Source: Rhodococcus sp. (in: high G+C Gram-positive bacteria)
GTDB taxonomy: Bacteria; Actinomycetota; Actinomycetes; Mycobacteriales; Mycobacteriaceae
Direction: 5' to 3'
NCBI RefSeq assembly: GCF_023264675.1
Contig: NZ_JAHFVG010000022.1
Location: 1 to 64,000, forward strand
Length of the DNA stretch: 64,000 nucleotides
A program made the translations under genes and the position numbers. Positions 56,917 through 64,000 of this stretch are shown in pieces. Numbering within the stretch: position 1 is the first letter of the stretch; every line of letters starts with the position of its first letter. The notes beneath the pieces were generated by a model, which did no database searches, was not told the origin of the DNA, and saw only the letters and a list, made by a program, of their open reading frames with translations.

Positions 56917-57250
56917 CGAACGCGGCACGCTCGACGTTCGAACCCGCGCTGTGGCTCGCATGGCCGAGATCGCGGCGACGAACGTGGCAGGCGTCGAACG
57001 CGTGACCGGCGGAATCACATCTCGCTCGTTACCCCGCGTCGACGCGATCGTTCGCGGCGGCAGGATTCGAGCAACGGTCGAGGTCGCGACGGCGTGGCCG
57101 ACACCTATCGCCGATGTTGCCGGCCGTGTGCGGTCGGCCGTCGAGCAAGATCTCACCCGGAACAGCGGTCTCGCAGTCGATTCCGTCGATGTTCGAATTC
57201 AGTACAGTGCGCCCGAAATCCGCAACACCAGATCGAGGAGAGTCGAGTGA
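56906..57250 (+). CDS. Asp23-like protein (third)
   Basis: A 114-aa protein, ATG 56906 inside the end of the DUF2273 gene. Pattern: LDVRTRAVARMAEIAATNVA, GVERVTGGITSRSLPRVDAI and IRATVEVATAWPTPIADVAG, ending SVDVRIQYSAPE. This is the Asp23 fold in reduced form. Overlaps the next start by 4 bp (GTGA). Confidence 0.75.
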   Translation: MTDNERGTLDVRTRAVARMAEIAATNVAGVERVTGGITSRSLPRVDAIVRGGRIRATVEVATAWPTPIADVAGRVRSAVEQDLTRNSGLAVDSVDVRIQYSAPEIRNTRSRRVE

Positions 57251-58137
57251 TCCCCAAGGCCGCACCGAAAGCGACGGGAATCGCCGTCGTTCTCGCACTG
57301 CTGCTGTGCGTACTGGGCGTGATCGTCGGACGAGACGCCCTCATCGCCTTCGGCGCGGTGACGGGATCACCGTGGATCGCTCAGGCGATCGACAGCGTCG
57401 TCGATCTCACGGTCGCCACCTGGATGCTCCCCGCAGGTATCGCGGTGGGCGTTGTGGGTCTGATTCTTCTCGTTCTCGCTCTCGTGCCCCGATCGCGGAC
57501 GCATCGCCGCTCCGATACCGAGGGCGTGTGGCTCAGTCGACGGCCGCAGCGCACACACGTGTCGACGATGGGACGCGCTGCAGCGGTTGCCGATCGACTG
57601 GGAACGGCGGTGGTCGGGCTCGCGCTGATCGCGCTCGGCGTCGCCGCTGCCGCATGGCAACGGGGCGTGCTACCCGACGGAATCCACGACGCGCGAAGGA
57701 CATTCGACACCTGGTCACCCACAGAGTGGGACGAGCAGGGCTGGTGGCAGTGGACACTGGCAGCAATCGCCGTCGTGGCCGTGCTGCTCGGTCTTCGGTG
57801 GCTCTATGCCCACCGACCTCGCCGTCAACCGGCACAGCTCACCTCCGACACCGACGAACACGCCAGCGTCGACCTGTCCTCGGCGGCGCGGCACGCCGCG
57901 GCCGAGTTCGCTGCGGCTCCAGGAATCGGTTCGGCTACCGCTCGGGTCGTTCGTGTGAAGGGTGCCCGTGTGGTGCGCATCTCCGGCGTCGCCGACGACA
58001 CGGAGACCCCGACCGCGGACCTCGTCACCTCCGCTGAGCAGGTGCGCACGATGTGTTCGTCGGCTCTGGCCGGACTGACCGTCGACACCCAGGTGCTGGT
58101 GGATCTCGCGCGTCGGCCCGCGAAGTCCACCCGATGA
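57247..58137 (+). CDS. DUF6286/AmaP-like membrane protein
   Basis: A 296-aa protein, GTG 57247. Four membrane helices: AVVLALLLCVLGVIVGRDAL, LPAGIAVGVVGLILLVLALV, TAVVGLALIALGVAAAAWQR and WTLAAIAVVAVLLGLRWLYA. A soluble C-terminal domain (about 205-296; HAAAEFAAAPGIGSATARVV) resembles the Asp23-binding domain of AmaP-type anchors. It is the last gene of the operon and probably the membrane anchor for the Asp23-like proteins. Confidence 0.78.
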   Translation: MIPKAAPKATGIAVVLALLLCVLGVIVGRDALIAFGAVTGSPWIAQAIDSVVDLTVATWMLPAGIAVGVVGLILLVLALVPRSRTHRRSDTEGVWLSRRPQRTHVSTMGRAAAVADRLGTAVVGLALIALGVAAAAWQRGVLPDGIHDARRTFDTWSPTEWDEQGWWQWTLAAIAVVAVLLGLRWLYAHRPRRQPAQLTSDTDEHASVDLSSAARHAAAEFAAAPGIGSATARVVRVKGARVVRISGVADDTETPTADLVTSAEQVRTMCSSALAGLTVDTQVLVDLARRPAKSTR

Positions 58138-58156
58138 CGGATCTACCCGCCGTGGT

Positions 58157-58990
58157 GTGCTCGACCTGAGAAACGATTCCGGCATTTCGGACTCGTTCTC
58201 AGGTTCAGGCCGTAAGGTCGCGCCAACGACCGATTCGGCCGAGCAGAAAGTTCTCGCTATCAGTTATTCGAATTCTTCACACAACCTGCGCCATGCTGCG
58301 GCGGGAACAGCCTGGGTTCTCTGTTTCGCCTACATGCTGGCCGAGATGTTCACCGCGGCTGCCTGGAGCACTCCGTACAGCTTCGCCCGTGACTCGATCA
58401 GTTCCCTCGGAGTCACCACATGCGAGGTCGGATCCTGCTCGCCGATGCACGACGTCATGAACTCGTCGTTCGTCGCGCTCGGTGCGTTGACCCTGATCGG
58501 GGCGTTGTTCCTGCACCGCCACATCAGGAGCGGTCGTGAGAAGAAATGGATTCTGTCGCTGGCCGTGATCATCGCCGTCAGTACCGCGGCAACCGGCCTG
58601 TTCCCGGCGAACGACGGAACCTTCGTCCACTGGACGGCGGTTCTGCCCGGGTTCGTCGCGCGGCACGTCGTTCTTGCCCTGATCGCATGGCACCTGTGGC
58701 ACGAGAAACGAATCGTTGCGTTGTGGTCGGCCCTGTGCGCCGTCGTCGGCGTGGTCGGCGCGATCTTGATGCTCGCGCAAACCCTTCACTTCGGTCTCGG
58801 TGAGCGGCTCGCCCTGTATCCGATGCCGACGTGGATGGCCGTCACCGGCACCGCTGTCCTGCTCGCTCTTGCCAGGCGCACCGTGCTCCGCCGGTTCGAC
58901 TTCCCGGTTCCGTTCGTCTTCCGCATGCCGAAGCCCTTTCAGGTCACCCCGCCGGCGACCGAGAGCATCGCACCGCTGCGCGCAACCTGA
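58157..58990 (+). CDS. DUF998 membrane protein
   Basis: A 277-aa protein with six predicted helices from residue 45 on (GTAWVLCFAYMLAEMFTAA, LGALTLIGALFLHRH, ALIAWHLWHEKRIVALWSAL). The DUF998 signature is DSISSLGVTTCEVG and PMHDVMNSSFVALGALTLIG. Its start is uncertain: the first 40 residues are polar and not family-like, and GTG 58157 lies only 19 bp after the Asp23 operon. Function unknown. Confidence 0.75.
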   Translation: MLDLRNDSGISDSFSGSGRKVAPTTDSAEQKVLAISYSNSSHNLRHAAAGTAWVLCFAYMLAEMFTAAAWSTPYSFARDSISSLGVTTCEVGSCSPMHDVMNSSFVALGALTLIGALFLHRHIRSGREKKWILSLAVIIAVSTAATGLFPANDGTFVHWTAVLPGFVARHVVLALIAWHLWHEKRIVALWSALCAVVGVVGAILMLAQTLHFGLGERLALYPMPTWMAVTGTAVLLALARRTVLRRFDFPVPFVFRMPKPFQVTPPATESIAPLRAT

Positions 58991-58997
58991 GATCGAC

Positions 58998-59720
58998 TCA
59001 GCGGAGAGGGAGCGAGAAGTCCTCGCTTGCCTTCGCTCGGCCGAACAACCAACCCTGCCCGAGCGTGGCGCCGAGTCGGACAGCGCGTGCACGATCGGTT
59101 TCGGTTTCGATCCCTTCCGCGAGGATCACAGCGCCGGACGCCCGCACGTACCGCCGCACCGACCAGACCGTCCACACCGTACGAATCGATCTGCGGTTGC
59201 GAAGAACTCGCGCGTCGAGCTTGACGATGTCCGGTCGCACGATCGGCAATGCGCGCAGCGTGCTCGGGTTCGAACCGACGTCGTCGAGTGCGATGGAAAA
59301 TCCACGACGCCTCGCCGACGCCACCATTGCTCGCAGCCGACCGGGATCGGCGTCTAGTCCGCGTTCGGTGATTTCCAGAACCACGTCGACATCACATTCG
59401 AGAGCGTCCAGATGCGACTCAGTACGAGCTACGTCCGAGATTCCCGACGGCTCGTAGTTGAGGTAGAGCGAGAGACCCTCGGTCAATTTCGCCGAGCGCG
59501 CCCGGTTGACCGCAGCGGTGCGGCAGGCGAAATCGAAGTCCGACACCACCCCTTGTGCCCGCGCAAGCGCGAACACCTCTGCCGGGTTCACGTTCTCGAC
59601 CGTAGGCCAGCGGGCGAGGGCCTCGATTCCCACGACGTCGCCCGACCGCAGGTCCACGACGGGCTGAAAGCACGGAACCATCGAGTCGATGGCAACGAGC
59701 GCGGCCTCTGCTGCAATCAT
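58998..59720 (-). CDS. Stand-alone EAL domain protein
   Basis: A 240-aa protein consisting almost only of an EAL domain. Glu33-Ala-Leu is present, as are Asn in LYLNYEPSG, Glu in VLEITERG, the Asp pair in DDVGSNPSTL and Glu in AEGIETE, with GQGWLFG at the end. Loop 6, normally DFGxGYSS, reads DVGSNPST and lacks the second Gly, which may weaken dimerisation and activity. Translationally coupled (ATGA) to the upstream PucR regulator. Confidence 0.85.
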   Translation of the reverse strand: MIAAEAALVAIDSMVPCFQPVVDLRSGDVVGIEALARWPTVENVNPAEVFALARAQGVVSDFDFACRTAAVNRARSAKLTEGLSLYLNYEPSGISDVARTESHLDALECDVDVVLEITERGLDADPGRLRAMVASARRRGFSIALDDVGSNPSTLRALPIVRPDIVKLDARVLRNRRSIRTVWTVWSVRRYVRASGAVILAEGIETETDRARAVRLGATLGQGWLFGRAKASEDFSLPLR

Positions 59721-60931
59721 GCAGATCTCTTCGGATCCAGGTGGTCGGCGATCAGTGCAGCATGCAGCGAACGCAGTCCCGACGACTTCATCGGATCGAT
59801 TCCGGTGATCTGCTCGATGCGCTTGAGGCGGTAGTCGACTGTGTTGGGATGCACCACAAGCTGTTTCGCGGCCTTCTTACGATTGGCTTCGGTGTAGACG
59901 AACGCCTCCAGGGTGGGGAGCAGGTCCGGAATGCGCCGCAGTGGGTCGAGCAACCGTTGAAGATGCCGTTGCCCGACGCCCGGCCGCGCTATCTGAAACT
60001 CCAACGCGAGATCTGCGATGCGGTACACGGCAGGCTGGTAGTTCAGGCGCTGGGCTAGGCGTAGCAACTCGTATGCGTTGTCGGCGGCGTCGCGTACCCG
60101 CTCGGGAAGGCACATCACCGCGGAGGCCGAGATCTGCTGTCCGGCAGCGGAGGACAAAACGGTGACGAGTTCCTCGACCGAGGTTGCCGTGGGATCGGGA
60201 ATCAGAATCGTGCCCCCGGAGACTCCCAGGATCGCCAGCGGAGGCGCGGGAGCGGTGAAGTCCGTCAGCGCAGTGTGGATTCTCTGCAGCGAGAGTTCTG
60301 CATCTCGGTTGGGGTGAGGCGGGAAATGAACCGCCACGACCTCATATCCCGATGCAGGCTCGATCCCGACCCGCTCGGCCATGCCTGCGCCGTCGGGATC
60401 TCCCGCCAGCAATGCGGTGACCATCTGGTGTGCGAGATCGTGATTCTGCGACGACACCGCTCGATACTCGTCGAGGTATGCCGAGGACACCGCTTCCGAG
60501 ACCAGGTCGAGGAGACCGAACATCAGAACCGCACCGTCCACCAGTGCTGCGTGCTCGCCGTCGACCGCGCGGCCTGCGACCATCCGAAGACCGACGGAGA
60601 ATCCTTCGTGGAAGGCGTGCTGAATCGGGGCAAGCGGCACACCTCGCCGTGCCCATTTGGTAGCGGAGTGTCGAAGGCGCGCGAGATCGGACGACGACGG
60701 CTGACGCCCACTGTCCAGCACGTCGGCGGCAAGCGCCACGCAGCTTTCCGTGATGTCGGCAACGGCACTTCTGCCTGCGTCGTCGGTGAGGTCTCGACAC
60801 TCGGTGGTGGTGAGGACGTGTTCGACCAGACGTGAGGTCGTGTCGCGGGCGCTACGCAGATTATGCGAAGCGGGCCTGCCCCCCAAGCTCAAAGCCTCGA
60901 CCGAGCGTGGGGACGCCACCGTTGTTGCCAT
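59717..60931 (-). CDS. PucR-family transcriptional regulator
   Basis: A 404-aa regulator, ATG 60931. The C-terminal PucR HTH is clear: TEANRKKAAKQLVVHPNTVD, YRLKRIEQITGIDP. The N-terminal part (about 35-150) is an RsbT co-antagonist-like helical domain (AFHEGFSVGLRMVAGRAV), and the centre is GGDEF-like in fold (CdaR-type). It is co-translated with the EAL gene, so the unit may link c-di-GMP to transcription. A 7-bp inverted repeat at 61057-61074 lies in its promoter region. Confidence 0.88.
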   Translation of the reverse strand: MATTVASPRSVEALSLGGRPASHNLRSARDTTSRLVEHVLTTTECRDLTDDAGRSAVADITESCVALAADVLDSGRQPSSSDLARLRHSATKWARRGVPLAPIQHAFHEGFSVGLRMVAGRAVDGEHAALVDGAVLMFGLLDLVSEAVSSAYLDEYRAVSSQNHDLAHQMVTALLAGDPDGAGMAERVGIEPASGYEVVAVHFPPHPNRDAELSLQRIHTALTDFTAPAPPLAILGVSGGTILIPDPTATSVEELVTVLSSAAGQQISASAVMCLPERVRDAADNAYELLRLAQRLNYQPAVYRIADLALEFQIARPGVGQRHLQRLLDPLRRIPDLLPTLEAFVYTEANRKKAAKQLVVHPNTVDYRLKRIEQITGIDPMKSSGLRSLHAALIADHLDPKRSA

Positions 60932-61056
60932 GGAGGATCACCTTTCGTTCCCGTACCGGTTCTGCGAGCGTGCCGGTGAAACGTATCGCATCAAACCAAC
61001 CTACGTTCACATTTCGTCGTACCAAACATTCTTTAGGTTTGTTTCATCTGTTGGCT

Positions 61057-61074
61057 TGGTGATTGTTCACCAAA
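61057..61074. promoter_or_regulatory. Inverted repeat upstream of the PucR gene
   Basis: TTGGTGA-TTGT-TCACCAA is a perfect 7-bp inverted repeat in the 236-bp gap between the divergent PucR and DGPF genes. The gap is AT-richer than the genes and also contains ACCAAAC/GGTTTGT (61022-61042). Autoregulation by PucR is plausible. No further gene is evident here. Confidence 0.5.
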
Positions 61075-61167
61075 ATCGTTTGTCGATACTGCCCTCGCTC
61101 GATCGTCATCTTCGTATGACCGCCGCAACCGCGGTATTGAATGGACATACGAACCGAAGGAGCCGAC

Positions 61168-61536
61168 ATGCGCTACACACTCGTACTCAACAACGCCGAA
61201 CCCGCCGAGGGCGTGCTCGATCCCGACGCCGTCCGCCAGATGCAAGACGCATTCGGGGCCTACGGGCGCGCGCTGGAGGCAGCGGGTGTGCTCGTCGCCG
61301 CCGAAGTACTGGCGTCGGGCACGTCGACGAAGACAGTGACGGTCCGCTCGGGCGACCTTCAGATTCAGGACGGGCCGTTCGCGGACACCAAAGAGGCGGT
61401 CGCGGGCATCTTCGTCGTCGACGTAGCGGATCTGGACGCGGCTCTGATGTGGGCTGAACGGTGCCCTGGCACGCAGTACGGCGTCGTCGAGGTCAGGGCC
61501 GCGGCCACGTCGTTCATCGAAGGATCATGGACCTGA
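61168..61536 (+). CDS. DGPF/YCII domain protein
   Basis: A 122-aa protein. ATG 61168 has AAGGAG 5 nt upstream. The core is MRYTLVLNNAEPAEG, YGRALEAAGVLVAAEVLASG, then the diagnostic DGPFADTKEAVAGIFVVDV. Family members pair with ECF42-type sigma factors, exactly as here (10-bp overlap with the sigma gene). Confidence 0.92.
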   Translation: MRYTLVLNNAEPAEGVLDPDAVRQMQDAFGAYGRALEAAGVLVAAEVLASGTSTKTVTVRSGDLQIQDGPFADTKEAVAGIFVVDVADLDAALMWAERCPGTQYGVVEVRAAATSFIEGSWT

Positions 61537-62789
61537 CCGACACCGACGCCGTCCTCGAGCAGTCGCTTCGCGCCTCCTACGTCCTCGAGCAGTCGCTTCG
61601 CGCCTCCTACGGGCGATTGCTCGCGGTGCTGGCGTCCGCCGACGGCGACATCGTCGGCGCCGAGGACGCGCTGGCGGATGCATTCGAGCGCGCCCTCGCG
61701 ACATGGCCGGAGCGGGGCATTCCCGCCAATCCCGACGGATGGTTGCTCACCGCGGCACGCAACCGTCGGCGCGACGTCTGGAAATCCGCGGCACACCGAA
61801 CATCGGTTGCGTTCGATCCGGCGGTTCACGAACCGCCCCCGACGTCCGACCCACCCGAGTTCGATCGAATTCCGGACAAGCGCCTGCAGCTGATGCTGGT
61901 CTGTGCCCACCCCGCAATCGACAAGACGGTGAGGACTCCGCTCATGCTCGACGTCGTGCTCGGGTGCACGGCGAAGGAGATCGCGCTTGCCTTCGCGCTC
62001 CCCACCGGGACACTCGCCGCGAGGTTGGGGCGGGCGAAGTCACGGATTCGAGATTCCGGCATCTCGTTCGAACTCCCGGACCGCACCGTGCTTCCGAAGA
62101 GAATCGATGCTGTTCGCACCGCGATCTACGGCGCGTTCGCCATCGACTGGCACAGCACGGCACCGGAACTGCGGACCTCGCTCACCGGCGAATCGCTTCA
62201 TCTGGCCGAGACTCTGTGCACTCTTCTTCCCGACGACGCCGAGGCACACGGATTGGCCGCGATGATCTGCCTGTCGATCGCCCGCTTGCCGTCCCGCTAC
62301 CGCGACGATGTTCTGGTTCCATTGCACGAGCAGGACTTCGGGCTGTGGGACAGCGAACTTCTCACGCGAGGAGAAGTCCATCTACGTCGGGCACATCAGC
62401 TTGTCGCGGACGGGCGCGGCGCACTCGGACGGTTTCAGCTCGACGCCGCGGTCGCGGCCGTGCACTGCGCCAGGAGACACACCGGGTCGACGAATTGGCA
62501 GTCGCTGCGCGAACTTCACACCGCTGCCCAGGCCCTGTCTCCGACCATCGGTGGGGCCGTTGCGCTCGCGGTCGTCACCGCGGAGGTCGAGGGCCCCGAG
62601 GCAGGGTTGGCGATGCTCGACGGCGCCCCGAACGAACGATTCCAGCCGGAATGGGCGGCGCGGGCCCATCTGCTCGACGCTCTCGGCCGACGCCGCGAGG
62701 CTGCCACCGCCTACGCGAAGGCGATCTCGCTCTCGCCCGACGGACCGACACGGAAGTTGCTCGAAACGCGGGCGGCCGGTCTTCCCTAG
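61527..62789 (+). CDS. ECF42-type sigma factor with C-terminal extension
   Basis: A 420-aa sigma factor; AAGGA precedes ATG 61527. Region 2 includes DGDIVGAEDALADAFERALA, NPDGWLLTAARNRRRDVWKS; region 4 has LMLDVVLGCTAKEIALAFAL, PTGTLAARLGRAKSRIRDSG. A long C-terminal TPR-like domain (about 175-420) replaces an anti-sigma factor, as known for ECF42. The first 30 residues are unusual: VLEQSLRASY occurs twice in tandem because of a perfect 30-bp DNA duplication. Confidence 0.92.
   Translation: MDLTDTDAVLEQSLRASYVLEQSLRASYGRLLAVLASADGDIVGAEDALADAFERALATWPERGIPANPDGWLLTAARNRRRDVWKSAAHRTSVAFDPAVHEPPPTSDPPEFDRIPDKRLQLMLVCAHPAIDKTVRTPLMLDVVLGCTAKEIALAFALPTGTLAARLGRAKSRIRDSGISFELPDRTVLPKRIDAVRTAIYGAFAIDWHSTAPELRTSLTGESLHLAETLCTLLPDDAEAHGLAAMICLSIARLPSRYRDDVLVPLHEQDFGLWDSELLTRGEVHLRRAHQLVADGRGALGRFQLDAAVAAVHCARRHTGSTNWQSLRELHTAAQALSPTIGGAVALAVVTAEVEGPEAGLAMLDGAPNERFQPEWAARAHLLDALGRRREAATAYAKAISLSPDGPTRKLLETRAAGLP
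61551..61610 (+). repeat. Perfect 30-bp in-frame tandem duplication
   Basis: Bases 61551-61580 and 61581-61610 are identical. The unit starts GTCCTCGAGCAGTCGCTTCG and encodes VLEQSLRASY. It lies 25 bp after the sigma factor start codon. The exactness indicates a very recent event. Confidence 0.95.
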
Positions 62790-62871
62790 GGAACCGACGG
62801 AACCGATCCTCGTTCGAAGATAGGGAACTCGTCCGATGTGCAATCGACGACGAGAAACCACTCTGGACATC

Positions 62872-63042
62872 ATGTACTCCACCTTCGATTCCTTCGCCGA
62901 GCACGAACGCCGCGTCGCCGATTCCCTCCAGGCTTACGAGCGCCGCGCTCGCGTGGCGTCGCGCAAGAAGTCCGAACCCCACGCGCACCGTGGCGCTTCA
63001 CGCGCCTTTGGTTCAAGCTTGAGGACGTGGCTCGCACTCTGA
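62872..63042 (+). CDS. Small basic hypothetical protein (56 aa)
   Basis: A 56-aa reading frame (MYSTFDSFAEHERRVADSLQ...) with C/G-ending codons, an acidic-then-basic helical N-terminus and an Arg/Lys/Ser-rich tail. Its end overlaps the start of the next gene by 16 bp. It has no recognised domain; the ribosome site is weak. It might be a leader coupled to the regulator downstream. Confidence 0.45.
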   Translation: MYSTFDSFAEHERRVADSLQAYERRARVASRKKSEPHAHRGASRAFGSSLRTWLAL

Positions 63043-64000
63043 TCGGACGAGAATCGCAACTCGATGCTCTCGAGCGCGTCGTCGACGATGCCGCGCGCGG
63101 TATCACCGCCGCCGCGGTGATCTCCGGAGATGCAGGGGTCGGGAAGACCAGGCTTCTCACCGAACTGCGACGCCGCGCCGAAGCGCGAGGATTCGACGTG
63201 ATGGTCGGCCACTGCCTCGACCTGGGTGAGGTCGGCATTCCCTATCTCGCCTTCACCGAGATCTTCGGCCGACTCGATCACTCGTCCCGCGCCGAATTGT
63301 TCGACGCCACTGCGGCGGCCCTCGTTGCATCGGCACCGTCGGTGCTCGTCATCGAGGATGCGCACTGGGCCGATACCTCGACGCGCGAACTGGTGACATT
63401 CCTTCTCGCGCGCCTCGACGCCGCTCGCGTCGCTCTGATCATCTCCTACCGAAGCGACGACCTGAATCGCAAACATCCACTGCGACAGTCTCTTTCCGAA
63501 TGGAACCGGCTTCCGTTCGTCCGCCGCATCGAACTGGCCTCGCTGGACGCGGACGCATCGTATCGTCTCCTCGACAACCTTCCCGTGTCGATGGAACCGG
63601 GGGTGCGTGAGGCCATCGTCGAGCGCGCCGGAGGCAATCCCTTCTTCATCGAAGAACTCGCTGCCGCCCGCAACCGATCCGGTTCCTCGATACCGCCCGA
63701 CCTCGCCGAGTTGTTGCTCGTTCGCCTCGACACCGTGACACCCGCTGCCAAAGCCGTCGTCGAAACAATGGCCGTCGCGGGCCCCCGCGTGGCGCACGAC
63801 GTGCTCGGGACGGTCACCGGACTTGCAGATTCCGAACTGGACGACATCGTCCGTGAGATCGTCGATGCCAGAATCGTGGAAACGGCGGGTTCCTTCTACG
63901 TCTTTCGGCACGCCCTGCTCGGCGAGGCGATCTACGACGACGTGATACCCGGGCGACGCAGTCGATTGCATGCTGCCTTCGCGACAGCGCTTGCCGACCA
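63027..64000 (+). CDS. LuxR-type ATPase regulator (partial, runs off the window)
   Basis: The first 324 residues of a large AAA/STAND-type regulator from GTG 63027 (VARTLIGRESQLDAL). The P-loop is ISGDAGVGKTRLLTELRRRA, Walker B is VLVIEDAHWADTST, followed by LIISYRSDDLNRKHPLRQSL and GGNPFFIEELAAARN. Such LAL-type regulators end in a LuxR HTH, which would lie outside the window. The HTH is therefore predicted, not seen. Confidence 0.82.
   Translation, partial: MARTLIGRESQLDALERVVDDAARGITAAAVISGDAGVGKTRLLTELRRRAEARGFDVMVGHCLDLGEVGIPYLAFTEIFGRLDHSSRAELFDATAAALVASAPSVLVIEDAHWADTSTRELVTFLLARLDAARVALIISYRSDDLNRKHPLRQSLSEWNRLPFVRRIELASLDADASYRLLDNLPVSMEPGVREAIVERAGGNPFFIEELAAARNRSGSSIPPDLAELLLVRLDTVTPAAKAVVETMAVAGPRVAHDVLGTVTGLADSELDDIVREIVDARIVETAGSFYVFRHALLGEAIYDDVIPGRRSRLHAAFATALAD

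Overview
The window is high-GC chromosomal DNA with dense, often overlapping genes (ATGA/GTGA junctions), strongly G/C-ending codons and many GTG starts. An F420-type luciferase-like oxidoreductase, a rifampicin-monooxygenase-like flavoprotein, a complete kdpFABCDE operon and Asp23/DUF2273-type genes point to a mycolic-acid actinobacterium, most likely Rhodococcus or a close relative. That assignment is inference. No rRNA, tRNA, phage, IS element or CRISPR array was seen.

Layout. 1-4100: the tail of an upstream gene, a secreted HtrA-like protease, a VOC protein, a thiolase and an LLM oxidoreductase. 4194-10270: three tandem AIM24 genes, a glycosyltransferase, and an ArsR regulator divergent from an MFS exporter plus GNAT acetyltransferase across an array of inverted repeats. 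10400-17340: a large membrane protein (lipid-flippase-like with a kinase-like middle domain), an AlkD-like HEAT protein, E. coli-type argG and a GGDEF-EAL protein. 17350-19770: a leftward block (ABM monooxygenase, spermidine-synthase-like, cupin, TetR). 19972-26707: a urea/guanidine-type operon of permease, two urea-carboxylase-associated proteins, a short AHS2-AHS1 protein and allophanate hydrolase. 26805-36450: thioesterase/HxlR, LysE exporter, DUF937, SGNH lipoprotein, class A beta-lactamase, MBL protein, membrane alpha/beta hydrolase and a split transketolase. 36637-42520: rifampicin-monooxygenase-like enzyme, TrxR-like flavoprotein, MarR/MFS pair, a Clp-N/HTH protein and small genes. 42702-46900: a second GGDEF-EAL protein and gamma-glutamyltransferase. 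46896-54467: kdpFABCDE. 54579-58137: an ECF sigma gene divergent from a six-gene Asp23/J-like/DUF2273/DUF6286 operon. 58157-64000: DUF998, EAL plus PucR, DGPF plus ECF42-type sigma factor, and a truncated LuxR-type ATPase regulator.

The most distinctive points are: (i) a urea-carboxylase-type operon whose carboxylase has neither a biotin carboxylase nor a biotin carrier domain; (ii) an envelope-stress (Asp23) island with its own ECF sigma factor and a perfect CRP-type palindrome in the shared promoter; (iii) 11-bp-phased direct repeats ahead of kdpF; (iv) a perfect 30-bp in-frame tandem duplication at the start of an ECF sigma gene; and (v) several self-contained regulator/operator pairs (ArsR, TetR, HxlR, MarR, Clp-N/HTH). 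Many starts lie 6-8 nt after a TANNNT hexamer, which suggests frequent leaderless mRNAs. All functional assignments come from reading the translated sequence; no database search was possible.
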